20,050 nt of DNA from Brachionus plicatilis (Eukaryota; Rotifera; Eurotatoria; Ploima; Brachionidae), in contig QEOQ01000479.1 in the NCBI GenBank assembly GCA_010279815.1, forward strand, positions 239,369 through 259,418, in the 5' to 3' direction. Shown here in pieces: positions 1-8,740 of this stretch. The first letter of the stretch is position 1, and every line of letters begins with the position of its first letter. The position numbers and the translations under genes were made by a program. Below the pieces are notes generated by a model. The model was not told the DNA's origin. It was given only the letters and a program-made list of their open reading frames with translations, and ran no database searches.

Positions 1-736
1 AAAAAATTGATGAAGATGAAAATAAAGAAGTAGAGATGCTAGGGAAATTAATGAGTAAGACACTCAAATTCATTGTTTTGCTCACTCACTGCAATTAGTT
101 GTTAAAAATAGTTTGAAAAAAAGATTGACTATAGAAATTTCATAAAAAATTCAAAAAAATTACTTTAAAATAAATATTTCAAACATTAATAGTTGACCTT
201 TTGACTTTTGACAAACTCTGAATGACGCATTAAAAAATTTCAACTGATTACAAATAGCTTCCAATTTTATATTTTTTAAAATGTCAATCTATCTTAATTG
301 TCATTTTAAGGTGAAAAGTTTTCACTTTAAAACGAAAATTGAGTTAAAAAATGCATTTAAGAATTTTTAATAATAAAATTTTAGTATCGACTCTATTTTG
401 AGTTAATTTAATGTCTCTGTATTATTGATGAAAGAGAGATTTTTTATTTATGTATGGTAATTGGAAACTAAGTGCTCTGTTTTTTTAAAACAAAAAATTT
501 ATCAAAATTTCTATATAATCCAATATCAAATGGCAAAATGAATGAATTTGAAAAAAAATTTTATTTGTATTTTAGCGATTCAGAAAACAAGTAATTTAAC
601 TGAATTTGAAGATGAATTTATAAAAATTTCGGACATCGATAAATTAGCTGTCACAAATAGGTATAGTTTTAAAATTAAAATTGTTTTTTAATTTTTAAAA
701 TTTTAATTTCTAAGAGAATTAAACGAATTTTTGTGA
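1..736 (+). CDS. 3' end of an unrecognised gene (last three exons)
   Basis: Three short exons join in one frame: 1-54 (5' end outside the window), 576-660 and 715-736, with the stop TGA at 734-736. The introns are 55-575 (GTAAGA donor, TTTTAG acceptor) and 661-714 (GTATAG donor, TCTAAG acceptor). Phases agree at both joins: A+CG gives Thr, and AG+A gives Arg. The resulting tail is acidic and hydrophilic, and reads KIDEDENKEVEMLGKLMT, then IQKTSNLTEFEDEFIKISD, then IDKLAVTNRELNEFL-stop. It is probably helical, perhaps coiled coil, and no catalytic motif is visible. A poly(A) signal follows 32 bp after the stop. The gene converges on the sirtuin. I do not recognise the family. The phase fit, the consensus splice sites and the poly(A) signal support a real gene. 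The 521-bp first intron could still hide an in-phase exon. Confidence 0.6.
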
Positions 737-768
737 AAAAAATTATCAAATCATTAAAGATTAAAATT

Positions 769-774
769 AATAAA
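769..774 (+). terminator. Poly(A) signal AATAAA of the unrecognised + strand gene
   Basis: A canonical AATAAA lies 32 bp after the TGA at 734-736. Cleavage 10-30 bp further on would put the transcript end inside the last codons of the opposing sirtuin, so the two 3' ends probably overlap as antisense. Confidence 0.5.
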
Positions 775-791
775 TGATCCGAAATAATTGT

Positions 792-1824
792 TTAAATTTT
801 TGATTTTTTTTCTTCAATATTTCTATTATTTTCGTCCATTAATTTTAAAAGTTCCTCTTTCCATCCAAGTTTTTCTGCTAATTGCAAGCAAATTTGATCA
901 CAATCGCCTTCAAGAAATACATCCCTATGTGTATTCGAAGTTGATCCAAATTCAGGATTTAAGTGAAATAAATTTGTCAAAAAAGATCCCAACATTCCAG
1001 AATCACCAATTTGATCTCTATTAATTAAAACTCTGGGACAGTTTAAATCAACTTGTCCAGCCAATCCTGCGAAAGGCTGCACTGCCAACGAAGTTCCAAT
1101 TATGATTAGTAATTTACATTTGCTAAAATCACTTGTAAAATTCCAAAATTCCTTTGGTAGACTTTCTCCAAATAAAACAACATCCGGCTTTATTGTTTCT
1201 GAGCATTCATTGCATCTAGGAATTTCATTTTTGATTACTTTATCTTTTAGAAATTTGAAATCAAAGCTTTTTTGGCATCCCAAGCAAGTACCTGTTCTTT
1301 GTGTTTGTTCAAAAAATTATAAATTAATTTATTAAGAATTTTATTTACTTTATATGCCCGTGAGCTTGAACTGTCTTTTTGCCTTCTAAACCTGCTAATT
1401 CTTCTAAACAATCAATATTTTGAGTATAATGTTTGAGTAATTTTCCTTTTTGGTCCAAAAGTTTTATGAAATAATGCGTAATAGTGGGTTTGGCATTTTG
1501 CAGTACTGGATACATTTCATGGGCAATGTCATAAAATGGCGCAGGATTTTCTTTAAAATATTTTAGGGTAAAAACTGCAGTAGTATGGGGAAGATTATAT
1601 TTTTGAAGACGATTATAAAGACCGAATGATTCACTTCTAAAATCAGGAATATTTGCATTTGTTGAAATTCCAGCACCGGTCATAACAATCACTTCATTTG
1701 TTTCGGCCAAAAAATTAACTATACCATCCATGTCTACCGAATTTAGCTTTTGCTGTGATTTTCCGCTAAATACTGATGATACATTTTTCTGGACAAGATA
1801 CTTTAAAATTCGAATATACTCCAT
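792..1824 (-). CDS. SIRT2: SIRT2-type NAD-dependent protein deacylase (class I sirtuin)
   Basis: Two exons, 1824-1349 and 1296-792, are joined across a 52-bp intron (1297-1348; GTAAAT donor, AAAG acceptor). They give 326 residues. The join completes a Lys codon (AA+A) and restores HGHIKTGTCLGCQKSF. Using the nearer-looking acceptor ACAG at about 1293 would put the protein out of frame. Sirtuin motifs are in order: GAGIS...IPDFRS at residues 50-64 (NAD binding), TQNID at 134-138, the catalytic His155 in AHG, a zinc site of Cys163/166/187/190, KPDVVLFGE, and GTSLAVQPF. The pattern NxxPHTTAVFTLKYFKENPAPF and the length match SIRT2 rather than SIRT1 or SIRT3-7. Family members deacetylate tubulin, histone H4K16 and other proteins, mostly in the cytoplasm. 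The start is the first ATG after an in-frame TAA at 1879-1881. It lies close to the MDFLRN region of human SIRT2, so the N-terminal nuclear-export segment of the long human isoform is absent. Confidence 0.93.
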
Positions 1825-2275
1825 GTTTAGACGAATGGGGTATTTTTTTTTTAAATATTTTTTTATTCTTGTTATAATTTAAAATTAACATAAATTAACA
1901 AAATCTTATGATTTTATCAGCTTTCAAAATTTAATAATTCTTTTTGATAAAAACACAAAAATTGATAGTAGTAATTAAAATGAAGTCATAAACTCTTTTA
2001 AACAAATTTCAAATGTATATTTTGAATTTTTTGAATTTTAACTGCTTAAAAGACTATGAATTTTAAGCAAAATAACATAAATTTTTTAAAGATCAAAAAA
2101 TTAATTTTTTTATTTACAGTGCTGCTACGATACATTATTCTGAGGTTAAATTACGTAATTTTTGGAAAATTTAAGTAATTTTACCATATTTTACGTAAAA
2201 TTACTTTAGTAATAGTACGCAAATTTACTAATTTTTACGTAAAAAATGGTAAAACCATAAAGGGCCTCAAAAAGA
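1825..2275. other. Upstream region of the sirtuin; AT-rich, TTACGTAA-type repeats
   Basis: No coding exon was found. The first 250 bp should contain the sirtuin promoter, but no TATA box or recognisable element stands out. From about 2150 the sequence is dominated by variants of TTTTACGTAAAATTACG, which recur at 2360-2420 and 15620-15715. Confidence 0.4.
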
Positions 2276-2982
2276 TAATTTTTACAATTTTTAAAATAAT
2301 TTTCCAAAAAAAATGAAAAAAAATTATTTTGACTTTTCAAAGCATCAAAAAATAAATTACCAAATTTTACGTAAAATTACGTAAAGAACTAATTTTTGAG
2401 GCAAAAAATCGTAAAGATAAGTAAAAAAACTAAAAAAGTAAAAGTTTTTTTATTTCTTTTATTTCAATTTATTACAAAATTAATTTTTTGAATTCAAATT
2501 TTACATCATAAATAGTTGCATCAACTGACTCTGTTTAACTCTTCAGATTTATTGGATTGCATTTTGCATGATTTTTGTACATAATTAGCAGACTTTGAAA
2601 GTTAATGTAACAATATTCAGTACGTTCGTTAAAAAATCATTTCAGTTTTCAAAGATTTACTTAAGCAGCTCTTTCACATTATTGGTGCAGTACTCTTGAT
2701 CTACTTTCAACAGTCTTAATTCTCATCCGTCGAAAAAATTAAAATTTACGTTGATCTATGAAAAAAATTTAATTTTTAACTACGTTAAAGACAAGAATGG
2801 GTCGAATTTAAGCCATGACAGTTTTAAGCTCATTTTGTATCATTTTTGACCTAATTTTGAAAGGACAAGGGTTATTTCATTAAGGGTATAAAATTTCGTA
2901 ATTTATTTTTTGATGCGTTGAAAAGTCAAATAATTTTTTTTCATTTTTTTGGAAAATTCTATTAAAAATTGTAACAATTATT
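2276..2982. repeat. Long inverted repeat (about 95-bp arms, about 520-bp spacer)
   Basis: The left arm (about 2276-2369) and the right arm (about 2888-2982) are near-perfect reverse complements. For example, AAAAGTCAAA, TTTTTTGATGC and AATTTATT in the right arm mirror GCATCAAAAAATAAATT and GACTTTTCAAAGC in the left arm. There are only scattered mismatches and small indels. No coding potential was seen in the spacer (2370-2887), and no target-site duplication is obvious at the ends. It could be a fold-back element or two inverted copies of one repeat. The small open frame at 2880-3107 on the - strand falls largely in the right arm and is not regarded as a gene. Confidence 0.7.
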
Positions 2983-3352
2983 TTAAGAACAAAAAACTCA
3001 AAAATTGAATTTTCATCAACAGTAAGGAATTTTATGACAAAGATTGATATTAAAAAATAGAGAGTGATCATTAAGGTGAGAATGAACGAAAGAGAAATTG
3101 AAAGCATTTAAAAATTTTTTAAATTAAAGGCATTTTCTTTATAATTATTTAAATTAAACCAAGAAGATATGATGCAAAATCTAAACCTGATAGAATTTTG
3201 GAGCAAACTAAACAGAAATAAAAAAAATTGCTCTACTCCAAAAAATTTTAAATTTTGTTCAAAATATTACACTTTCAAGACCAGAACTAATGCGATAACA
3301 AAAAAACTTAAGCATCTATCATGAAATCTTGCTTGTACAAAAGAATTGATTA
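2983..3352. other. AT-rich non-coding stretch, nothing recognised
   Basis: Low-complexity AT-rich DNA lies between the inverted repeat and the pogo-like element. No exon, RNA gene or repeat was recognised. Confidence 0.4.
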
Positions 3353-3883
3353 CAGTCAACTCGCTTTAATTCGGACAGAAAACGCCCTTTAAAAAACGTG
3401 TCCAGATTAAATTGTACGACTTAATGAATAAGCCGGATTTGTTTAAAAAGCCAAAAAATGTACTGATAAAAAAATATAATTTATTTATCAAAGATAAACA
3501 ATTAAATTTTGATTAAATTTTAACATAAACAAGTTTTAAATACTATTATCTCTTGAAAAAAAAATTATCTAATCAACTTTCAGACATTACGGAGTCTTTT
3601 ATAAAAATCAGATGGTTTTTAAAATAAGATAAATTTCAAAATCTTTATCATTAAACGAACTATAATTTTCTAAATATTTACAAAACAACTTAAAACTTTC
3701 AAATGCGTCTTTGAACGTAATTTTTTCAGTCTCCACTTCAGCTTGAATATCTTCTTCAATTTTAATCTCACTTGATTGGGAAACCATATTAACAATTTCT
3801 TTATCTGTTAGCGGTTTACTTATTTATTCGATGTCATCTAATTCTATTAACTCTTTAGCTGTGCTGATATAATCATAGAAATC
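3353..3883 (-). mobile_element. pogo/Tigger-like DNA transposon, 3' remnant
   Basis: The left boundary is TA followed by CAGTCAACTCGCTTTAATTC (from 3353). This is a CAGT-type terminus next to the TA target used by pogo/Tigger elements. On the - strand, 3883-3608 is one frame of 92 codons with a single internal TAA. It encodes KPLTDKEIVNMV, an acidic linker, ITFKDAFESFKLFCKYLE and then a stop. Known TIGD/jerky-like transposases end in the same way: LTDEEIV, an acidic run, then a helix with AFE.F....YLE. The DDE core and the other terminus were not found, so this is a truncated or heavily decayed copy. Confidence 0.6.
3608..3883 (-). pseudogene. C-terminal fragment of a pogo/Tigger (TIGD-like) transposase
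   Basis: One frame runs from DFYDYISTAKELIELDDIE through an in-frame TAA to KPLTDKEIVNMVSQSSEIK and on to FKDAFESFKLFCKYLENYS, ending in TGA at 3608-3610. In active members this tail follows the DDE superfamily domain. No D-D-D core remains upstream, and the stop codon marks it as dead. Assignment rests on the LTDKEIV/acidic/AFESF pattern only. Confidence 0.55.
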
Positions 3884-4020
3884 CTAATGTAAATATCTTT
3901 ATCATATCTTAACCTTTGTATATTGCTATAAAACAATTTGTTTCAATTAATTTTACTTTTTTGTATAATTCAACTTTTAACTTAATCTAATTTTGTAAAA
4001 ACCTAAAACTTTTCAAACTA

Positions 4021-4110
4021 GAGGGTTTAAACGAAGGCTTGCGCCATTCTGACGAACCCTGGGGCTTTCCCCTCAATTATATATTTAATAAAAAAAAAAT
4101 AAATATAATC
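4021..4110 (+). mobile_element. Possible LINE/SINE 3' tail
   Basis: A locally GC-richer block contains a small hairpin (GGGG-CTTT-CCCC at about 4061-4072). It is followed by an A-rich simple tail (TTTAATAAAAAAAAAATAAATA). Non-LTR retroelement 3' ends often have this layout, but no coding sequence supports it here. The - strand LINE at 17673-18039 is a separate copy and shares no obvious sequence with it. Confidence 0.3.
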
Positions 4111-4532
4111 ATAGACGCCACCACGGAGACGTTTTAAAAGTTCATCCAAATGTTAATGCAATTTTTTGTACGAATAAATGAACAAAAAACTTTACTTAAA
4201 TTATTAATTAAAAAGTATGAAAACATTTTTGGACTTAAGTAATTGATTTCAACCTTTTTTTATTGAAATGAATTAATTAAAGAATTATTGATTATGATTG
4301 TAGGAATTGTTTTTCATTTACTTAAAAAAAATCTTAAAAATATTTTTTTGGCAAAATTTGAGTGAGACTTTTTCTTCTTATTTCAATTAATGATTTTGAG
4401 AGATTGAAGAATTAAGATATTTTTTAGTCTAAAATCAATTTATTCAAAATTTTAAAAGATCTAAGTTTGGCTAAAATAAGATATTTAAATAAACATTTAC
4501 AATTCAAAGTCGTTTCCACTAAACATTTATAT
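4111..4532. other. AT-rich non-coding stretch downstream of the LIM-homeobox gene
   Basis: No exon or repeat was recognised. It lies beyond the poly(A) signal of the - strand LIM-homeobox gene. Confidence 0.4.
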
Positions 4533-4538
4533 TTTATT
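4533..4538 (-). terminator. Poly(A) signal AATAAA of the LIM-homeobox gene
   Basis: TTTATT on the + strand (AATAAA on the coding strand) lies 51 bp past the stop codon at 4590-4592. Confidence 0.5.
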
Positions 4539-4589
4539 GAAAATTAGAATTCATCAGGCTTTTTACACACATAGAAGAATCAATTAAAA

Positions 4590-5735
4590 TTAATCAAGAT
4601 CATGATTATATTCAAGACTAGAATCATACATGGAGTTTTCTTGTCCATCGTCGTCAGTAACCGAATCATCTGAAGTCCAAGACATACTAATCGGATTATC
4701 TGAAATTAATAAGTCAATTTTCGTTTCATTATTTTCACTTAGAATAAAAATTACCTGTCAATTGTTTCATTCTTGGATCCTTGTGTCGTTTGAGGCAGTT
4801 CTTATTGTCAATTTGGCCTTGGTTCTCGTAAACTATTTGATAATTGGCGCCCATTGTTTGAGTTCTCTTTCTGTTCATGTTCATTTCGGATTGAGCCCAC
4901 ATTTCTTCATTGGAAACATCGTTTATCTCAAGACCAGAGTTCATGTCAATTTTTTTTTCCTTATATTTTTTTTGCCTAGCTCTAGAATTTTGAAACCATA
5001 CTTGAGTTACACGTTTACTCAACCCTGTTATCTGAGCTATTCGTTCTAGATCCTGGCCATCAGGATTCGAGTCAACTTCAAAATTAGCCTGCAATACTTG
5101 AAGCTGTTCTTCTGTAAAAGTAGTTCTTACACGTTTGTTTTTAGCTAAATAAATAAATTAATTTAAATTTTTTTAAGTCTTTAAATCAAACCTTCTTTGC
5201 TGCTTGAATCTCCATCAATCGCCTCGCAGTAGTGGGTCTTGCACAAAACCTTATTATTTTGTAAAGCAAATTCTTCACCAGTGGATAGCTGTCTCTTACA
5301 GTTTTCACATGCAAAACATGCCAAATGATAAACATTATCTTTGGCTCTTCGTACCCAATCACTTGACTGAATGTTTCGAGAGCATTTAGCACATTTAATA
5401 CCAAAGTATCTTTAATTTAAAAAAGAAAAACAAAAATAAATGTTTCGATTTAAGCTTAATATTTTTTTTAATTACTTGTAATAATCCAATTTGCAGAATA
5501 TTTTATTTTTTTTGAAAAAACAAGTCTCCTCGGTTATTAATGATAGATTACAGTGATTGCACTTGAGGCATTCTTCATGCCATGATGTCTCATTAACTCT
5601 CAAATAATACTTTTCATAGACTATTTTGAAGCAACCACGACAAATGGGAAATCCATCGATTGATCGTTCCTTTAACAACTCAAATTTATTTTTTTGTTTA
5701 AATTGAGTTAAATTTAAAATTTGATCTAGACACAT
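4590..5735 (-). CDS. Awh: LIM-homeodomain transcription factor, Arrowhead/LHX6-LHX8 family
   Basis: Four exons (5735-5476, 5409-5192, 5144-4755, 4699-4590) are separated by introns of 66, 47 and 55 bp. All phases agree, giving 325 residues from the ATG at 5735. LIM1 spans residues 32-84 (CRGC, WHEEC, KCNHC, FCKLD). LIM2 starts at residue 93 (KCAKC), continues through [17 protein letters not shown] and [11 protein letters not shown], and ends at LCKTH. The homeodomain is residues 162-221: [51 protein letters not shown], with Gln50 and Asn51. It is nearly identical to Drosophila Arrowhead. The tail is acidic ([19 protein letters not shown]). Relatives act in the nucleus, bind TAAT-type sites and partner Ldb/Chip through the LIM domains to specify neurons and imaginal tissue. 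The LIM2 exon is hidden because a longer frame overlaps it out of phase. The true start is uncertain: the exon could instead begin at an acceptor near 5750 and be spliced to 7654-7713. Confidence 0.93.
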
Positions 5736-7097
5736 AAAGAATTTCTGACTGTCAAAATATAATTTTAGAATAATTTTGTTGCTGATGTAATGAAAAGGCA
5801 AAATTATCTAGTATTTTGAGACTAGTAATTTTTGTTTTATAATTATTATATTGCATAATTTAAATAAAAAAATATATTTCACTATTTTTCCTATCTTTTG
5901 TGGTAGAACAAGTTTGCCTCATTAGCAAATCATTCATTCAATTGAATAAAATTTTGAAGAGTAAAAACTTGAAATTTCGTTTTTTAATTTTTGCTACCAC
6001 CAATTTTTGGTTAATAAATTAAGCATCGATCAATTTTATAATAAGAGCTATAATTAATCGTGTAATATTTATCTAGATAGAACAACGTTAAAAATAAAAA
6101 TAAAAATTTTATTTTAAATTTAATTAAACTTCTTAGTGAAAAAAATAAATTTAAATTAAAAATTACAACTAAAATCTTTTTTTTTAAACTATAATTCAAA
6201 ATAAAAAGAAATTTTTTTAATAATAGATTGAAATTTTTCAATTTTTAAGAATTCTAAATTAGTTAATTTATTTATATTTTTAATTGACTATTTGTCTATC
6301 TTAGCTTAAAATTTTTCATTCTTTAATTAGCTGATTACAATTTAATAATAAACTTTTTTTTTAATTTCAGATAATACATAATCAGTATTTTATTTGAAAA
6401 TTTATATTTTAGATAAATACAAAATGTAAAAAATACATTATGAATATGTAATTTAAAATATATTTAATTTATTGAAGTCAAATTAAATTCGAATAAATTA
6501 TCAATCAAAAATAGATAAAAAATTGAATTGAATCTTAAAGATCCTGGTCAGCACCAAATACCACTAATTTTTTGCAAACAAGCCCTTGAATTATTCATCG
6601 AGTTTTAGATTTAAATATGTGTAACAGTTACCATTAGCCTGGTGTTAATAATTTGCTGAATTTTTATACCCTCAACTTAAACTGAATTCTGGCTTCATTA
6701 GATATATTTTACATTGGTTAGTTAGGAATCTATTGCTTAAAATCTTATTCTTATTGGAATTATTCAGAAATTTTAATTCATTGATTCTTTTTGATTTAAA
6801 ATTAATTTAAAACCTAAGATCCTAAGTTTTTTGCTAAAAAAATAATTATTTTACGACATTACTAAATGACTGAACAACTAAAATATTTATTTTAATTTAT
6901 AATTGCTTTTCTTCACTTCATTTGCTTTGGGTAAGAATCTGTCCAAGATTTTCCTTAAAATATTATATTTGAATTTTTTTTAAAGAAAAATATAATTTCT
7001 ATTCAATTAAAAAATTTTTTATCAGATATTAGCAAAAGAAGAATCAATTATTTTTCTTTTTTTATTCCAAATAATTTTTTTTTAAATAAAATACCAT
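5736..7097. other. AT-rich stretch: intergenic DNA or first intron of the LIM-homeobox gene
   Basis: No homologous exon was found. Part of it (about 6540-6730) is less AT-biased, but I could not assign it. If the candidate first exon at 7654-7713 is real, the whole stretch is a 1.9-kb first intron. The small frame at 6011-6241 is low-complexity (Leu/Phe/Lys runs) and was not accepted. Confidence 0.4.
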
Positions 7098-7292
7098 AAA
7101 TATTTGTTTTTTAAGACCGCACTAAAGTCTTGGGGAACTTGATTTTGGTGCCTCGAAAAAAATTGAATTTTCAAGGCCTAGGATAGAAAATATGAAAATC
7201 TATGACCACGAAAGCAGCTAAAAATCAAAAGTAAAAAAGGCACCAAAACAAAGTTCCAGGGCTTTTAGTGCGGTCTTAAAAAACAAATATTT
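7098..7292. mobile_element. 195-bp MITE with about 55-bp terminal inverted repeats
   Basis: The left end, AAATATTTGTTTTTTAAGAC followed by CGCACTAAA, is an exact 29-bp inverse of the right end. Similarity continues to about 55 bp on each side (GGAACTT.GTTTTGGTGCCT). The flanks read ACCAT (7093-7097) and ACCAT (7293-7297). Because AAAT follows on both sides, the duplication can also be read as 9 bp (ACCATAAAT). The interior is too short to code. It is a non-autonomous DNA transposon. A 9-bp duplication would suit a Mutator-like source, but the superfamily is not shown. Confidence 0.8.
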
Positions 7293-7653
7293 ACCATAAA
7301 TTTACTTAATAATAAATTTTTTTAAAGAAAATGATATAATCTTCATAATTCAAAAAAGATTTTTTTATTTGAAAGATATGAGAATTTTAAAATTTTTAAA
7401 ACGAGTCAAATGACTTGTTTGGTGCATCTAGTTCCAGCATTTGAAGGACCCCTACTAAAAATTGAAGAATTTTAACTCTTTATCCATTGATAGCCTATTA
7501 AGTTAAATTCTTAAAGTTTAACTATTTTAAAATAAAATAAATATAAATCTTTTAATTTCTGTTCATAAAATTGAACAAAACACTGAAATTTTCAAAAGGT
7601 AGTATCTTGTCTCTTTTAAAAAAAGAAATAAACATTTGAATCAAAAAAAATAC
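7293..7653. other. AT-rich non-coding stretch, nothing recognised
   Basis: It lies between the MITE and the candidate first exon. No exon or repeat was recognised. Confidence 0.4.
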
Positions 7654-7713
7654 TTGATATTTTGCACTCTCGAATTCGCTTTGTTCTGAATCATCAGAAA
7701 TGGAATATTCCAT
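7654..7713 (-). CDS. Candidate first coding exon (20 codons), possibly of the LIM-homeobox gene
   Basis: On the - strand an ATG at 7713-7711 opens MEYSISDDSEQSEFESAKYQ, a Ser/Glu/Asp-rich segment. It is followed at once by a GT (GTATTT) at 7653-7652, in phase 0. The only phase-0 partner noticed is the acceptor GTCAG just before codons reading KFFMCLDQ in the first LIM exon (about 5745), which would add an N-terminus to that protein. The composition differs from the surrounding poly-A/T. No transcript evidence is available, and unspliced the frame runs on for only about 54 codons. Confidence 0.3.
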
Positions 7714-8740
7714 TCTGCTTTCAAATTTGTTTGTTTGACTTGAGTTGACAGTGCCTTGGGTTATTTAAGCAATTGTCTGCTTAGTATATTAGCTAAAGAA
7801 AGCAAATAAAAAATGTAAACAAATTAAAATACAACAACAAAAATAGAAACAATAAATATTAAGTTGACTTATCGGCAAAAAACCAGCTCCAATAAAATTT
7901 TTCTATCAAAAATTTATCGATTTTTTTTATGCATTATTTTTCGATATTCGCCTGCAATTGGCTCACAGTGCTCATTATAATCAAGTATCCAGATCCAATG
8001 GAAAAATCAAAGCGAAAACAATTATTTTCAAAAATAAGCGGGCGGCTAAACCAAGGTGAATTTAAACCTATTAGCATAGTCAACCTGATAATTCCAAGCT
8101 AGGACAAAAAATATTTTCAATTGGTTTCATTTTAAAGATCGCTTAATTGCAAAGGAAGTTTACTGAATTCATTCTAGCACAAAAAGTCGTCCATAATCCC
8201 GATTTGTTCCCTCGAGCATGAAATAACACTTTAATTAGACTTACACATGAAGCTACCAGTTGCACAACAAAACAATACCAGCTAACGAAGCTAAATTAGA
8301 GGTTTGTTGCCAAAATTCGTGATTCAGATCAATTTTAAAAGAGAAGAAACAAAAACTAAAAAAAAAAAAAAAATTTGTAGAAAATAATTCATGGAACTTA
8401 ATTGGGATTATTTTTTGGAAAAAAGTTTTTTGGTAATTTATGCAAATAGAGTCTGCAGAACTAAGCCTGGTCGAAATGTGCTCATCACCAGCTAATTTTT
8501 AATTGAACTTTGGACTAAACAAAACAAGAAGTTAGTACTCGTCACCACATGAGCTAATTAAGCTCGGCGCTTTATTGCAACCATGCAAAGTTGGAGTAAA
8601 GAACGATTGAAGAACTTGAAAAAAAAATGCTAATCCAATTGGAAAAAAAACGATTGCAATCAAATATTCTGATATTGTTGTTGTCGTCGAGTGGTTTTGA
8701 ACAAACTAGCTCAAGTTTTTTGACTAGCTGGAGAAGTAGC
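7714..8740. promoter_or_regulatory. Less AT-rich, repeat-free block: candidate regulatory region
   Basis: Over about 1 kb the sequence is visibly more complex than its surroundings and has no long frame. TAATTA cores occur at 8232-8237 and 8555-8560. There is also a loosely repeated phrase, CTCATCACCAGCTAATTT (about 8481) and CTCGTCACCACATGAGCTAATTA (about 8538). If the exon at 7654-7713 is real, this is its upstream region. TAATTA is the site bound by homeodomains of this class, but it is common by chance in AT-rich DNA. Confidence 0.25.

Noticed and set aside
4021..4110. Coding exon reading KLEGLNEGLRHSDEPWGFPL on the + strand
   Set aside because: Open by chance over a short distance. The hairpin and A-rich tail fit a retroelement end better, and no partner exon exists.
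4630..5049. 139-residue frame on the + strand
   Set aside because: Antisense shadow of the homeodomain and C-terminal exons.
5186..5404. 72-residue frame on the - strand ([12 protein letters not shown]...)
   Set aside because: It is out of phase with the LIM2 exon occupying the same bases. The correct frame carries the zinc-binding pattern.
6011..6241. 76-residue frame on the - strand
   Set aside because: Low-complexity Phe/Leu/Lys/Tyr composition from AT-rich DNA, with no motif or splice context.
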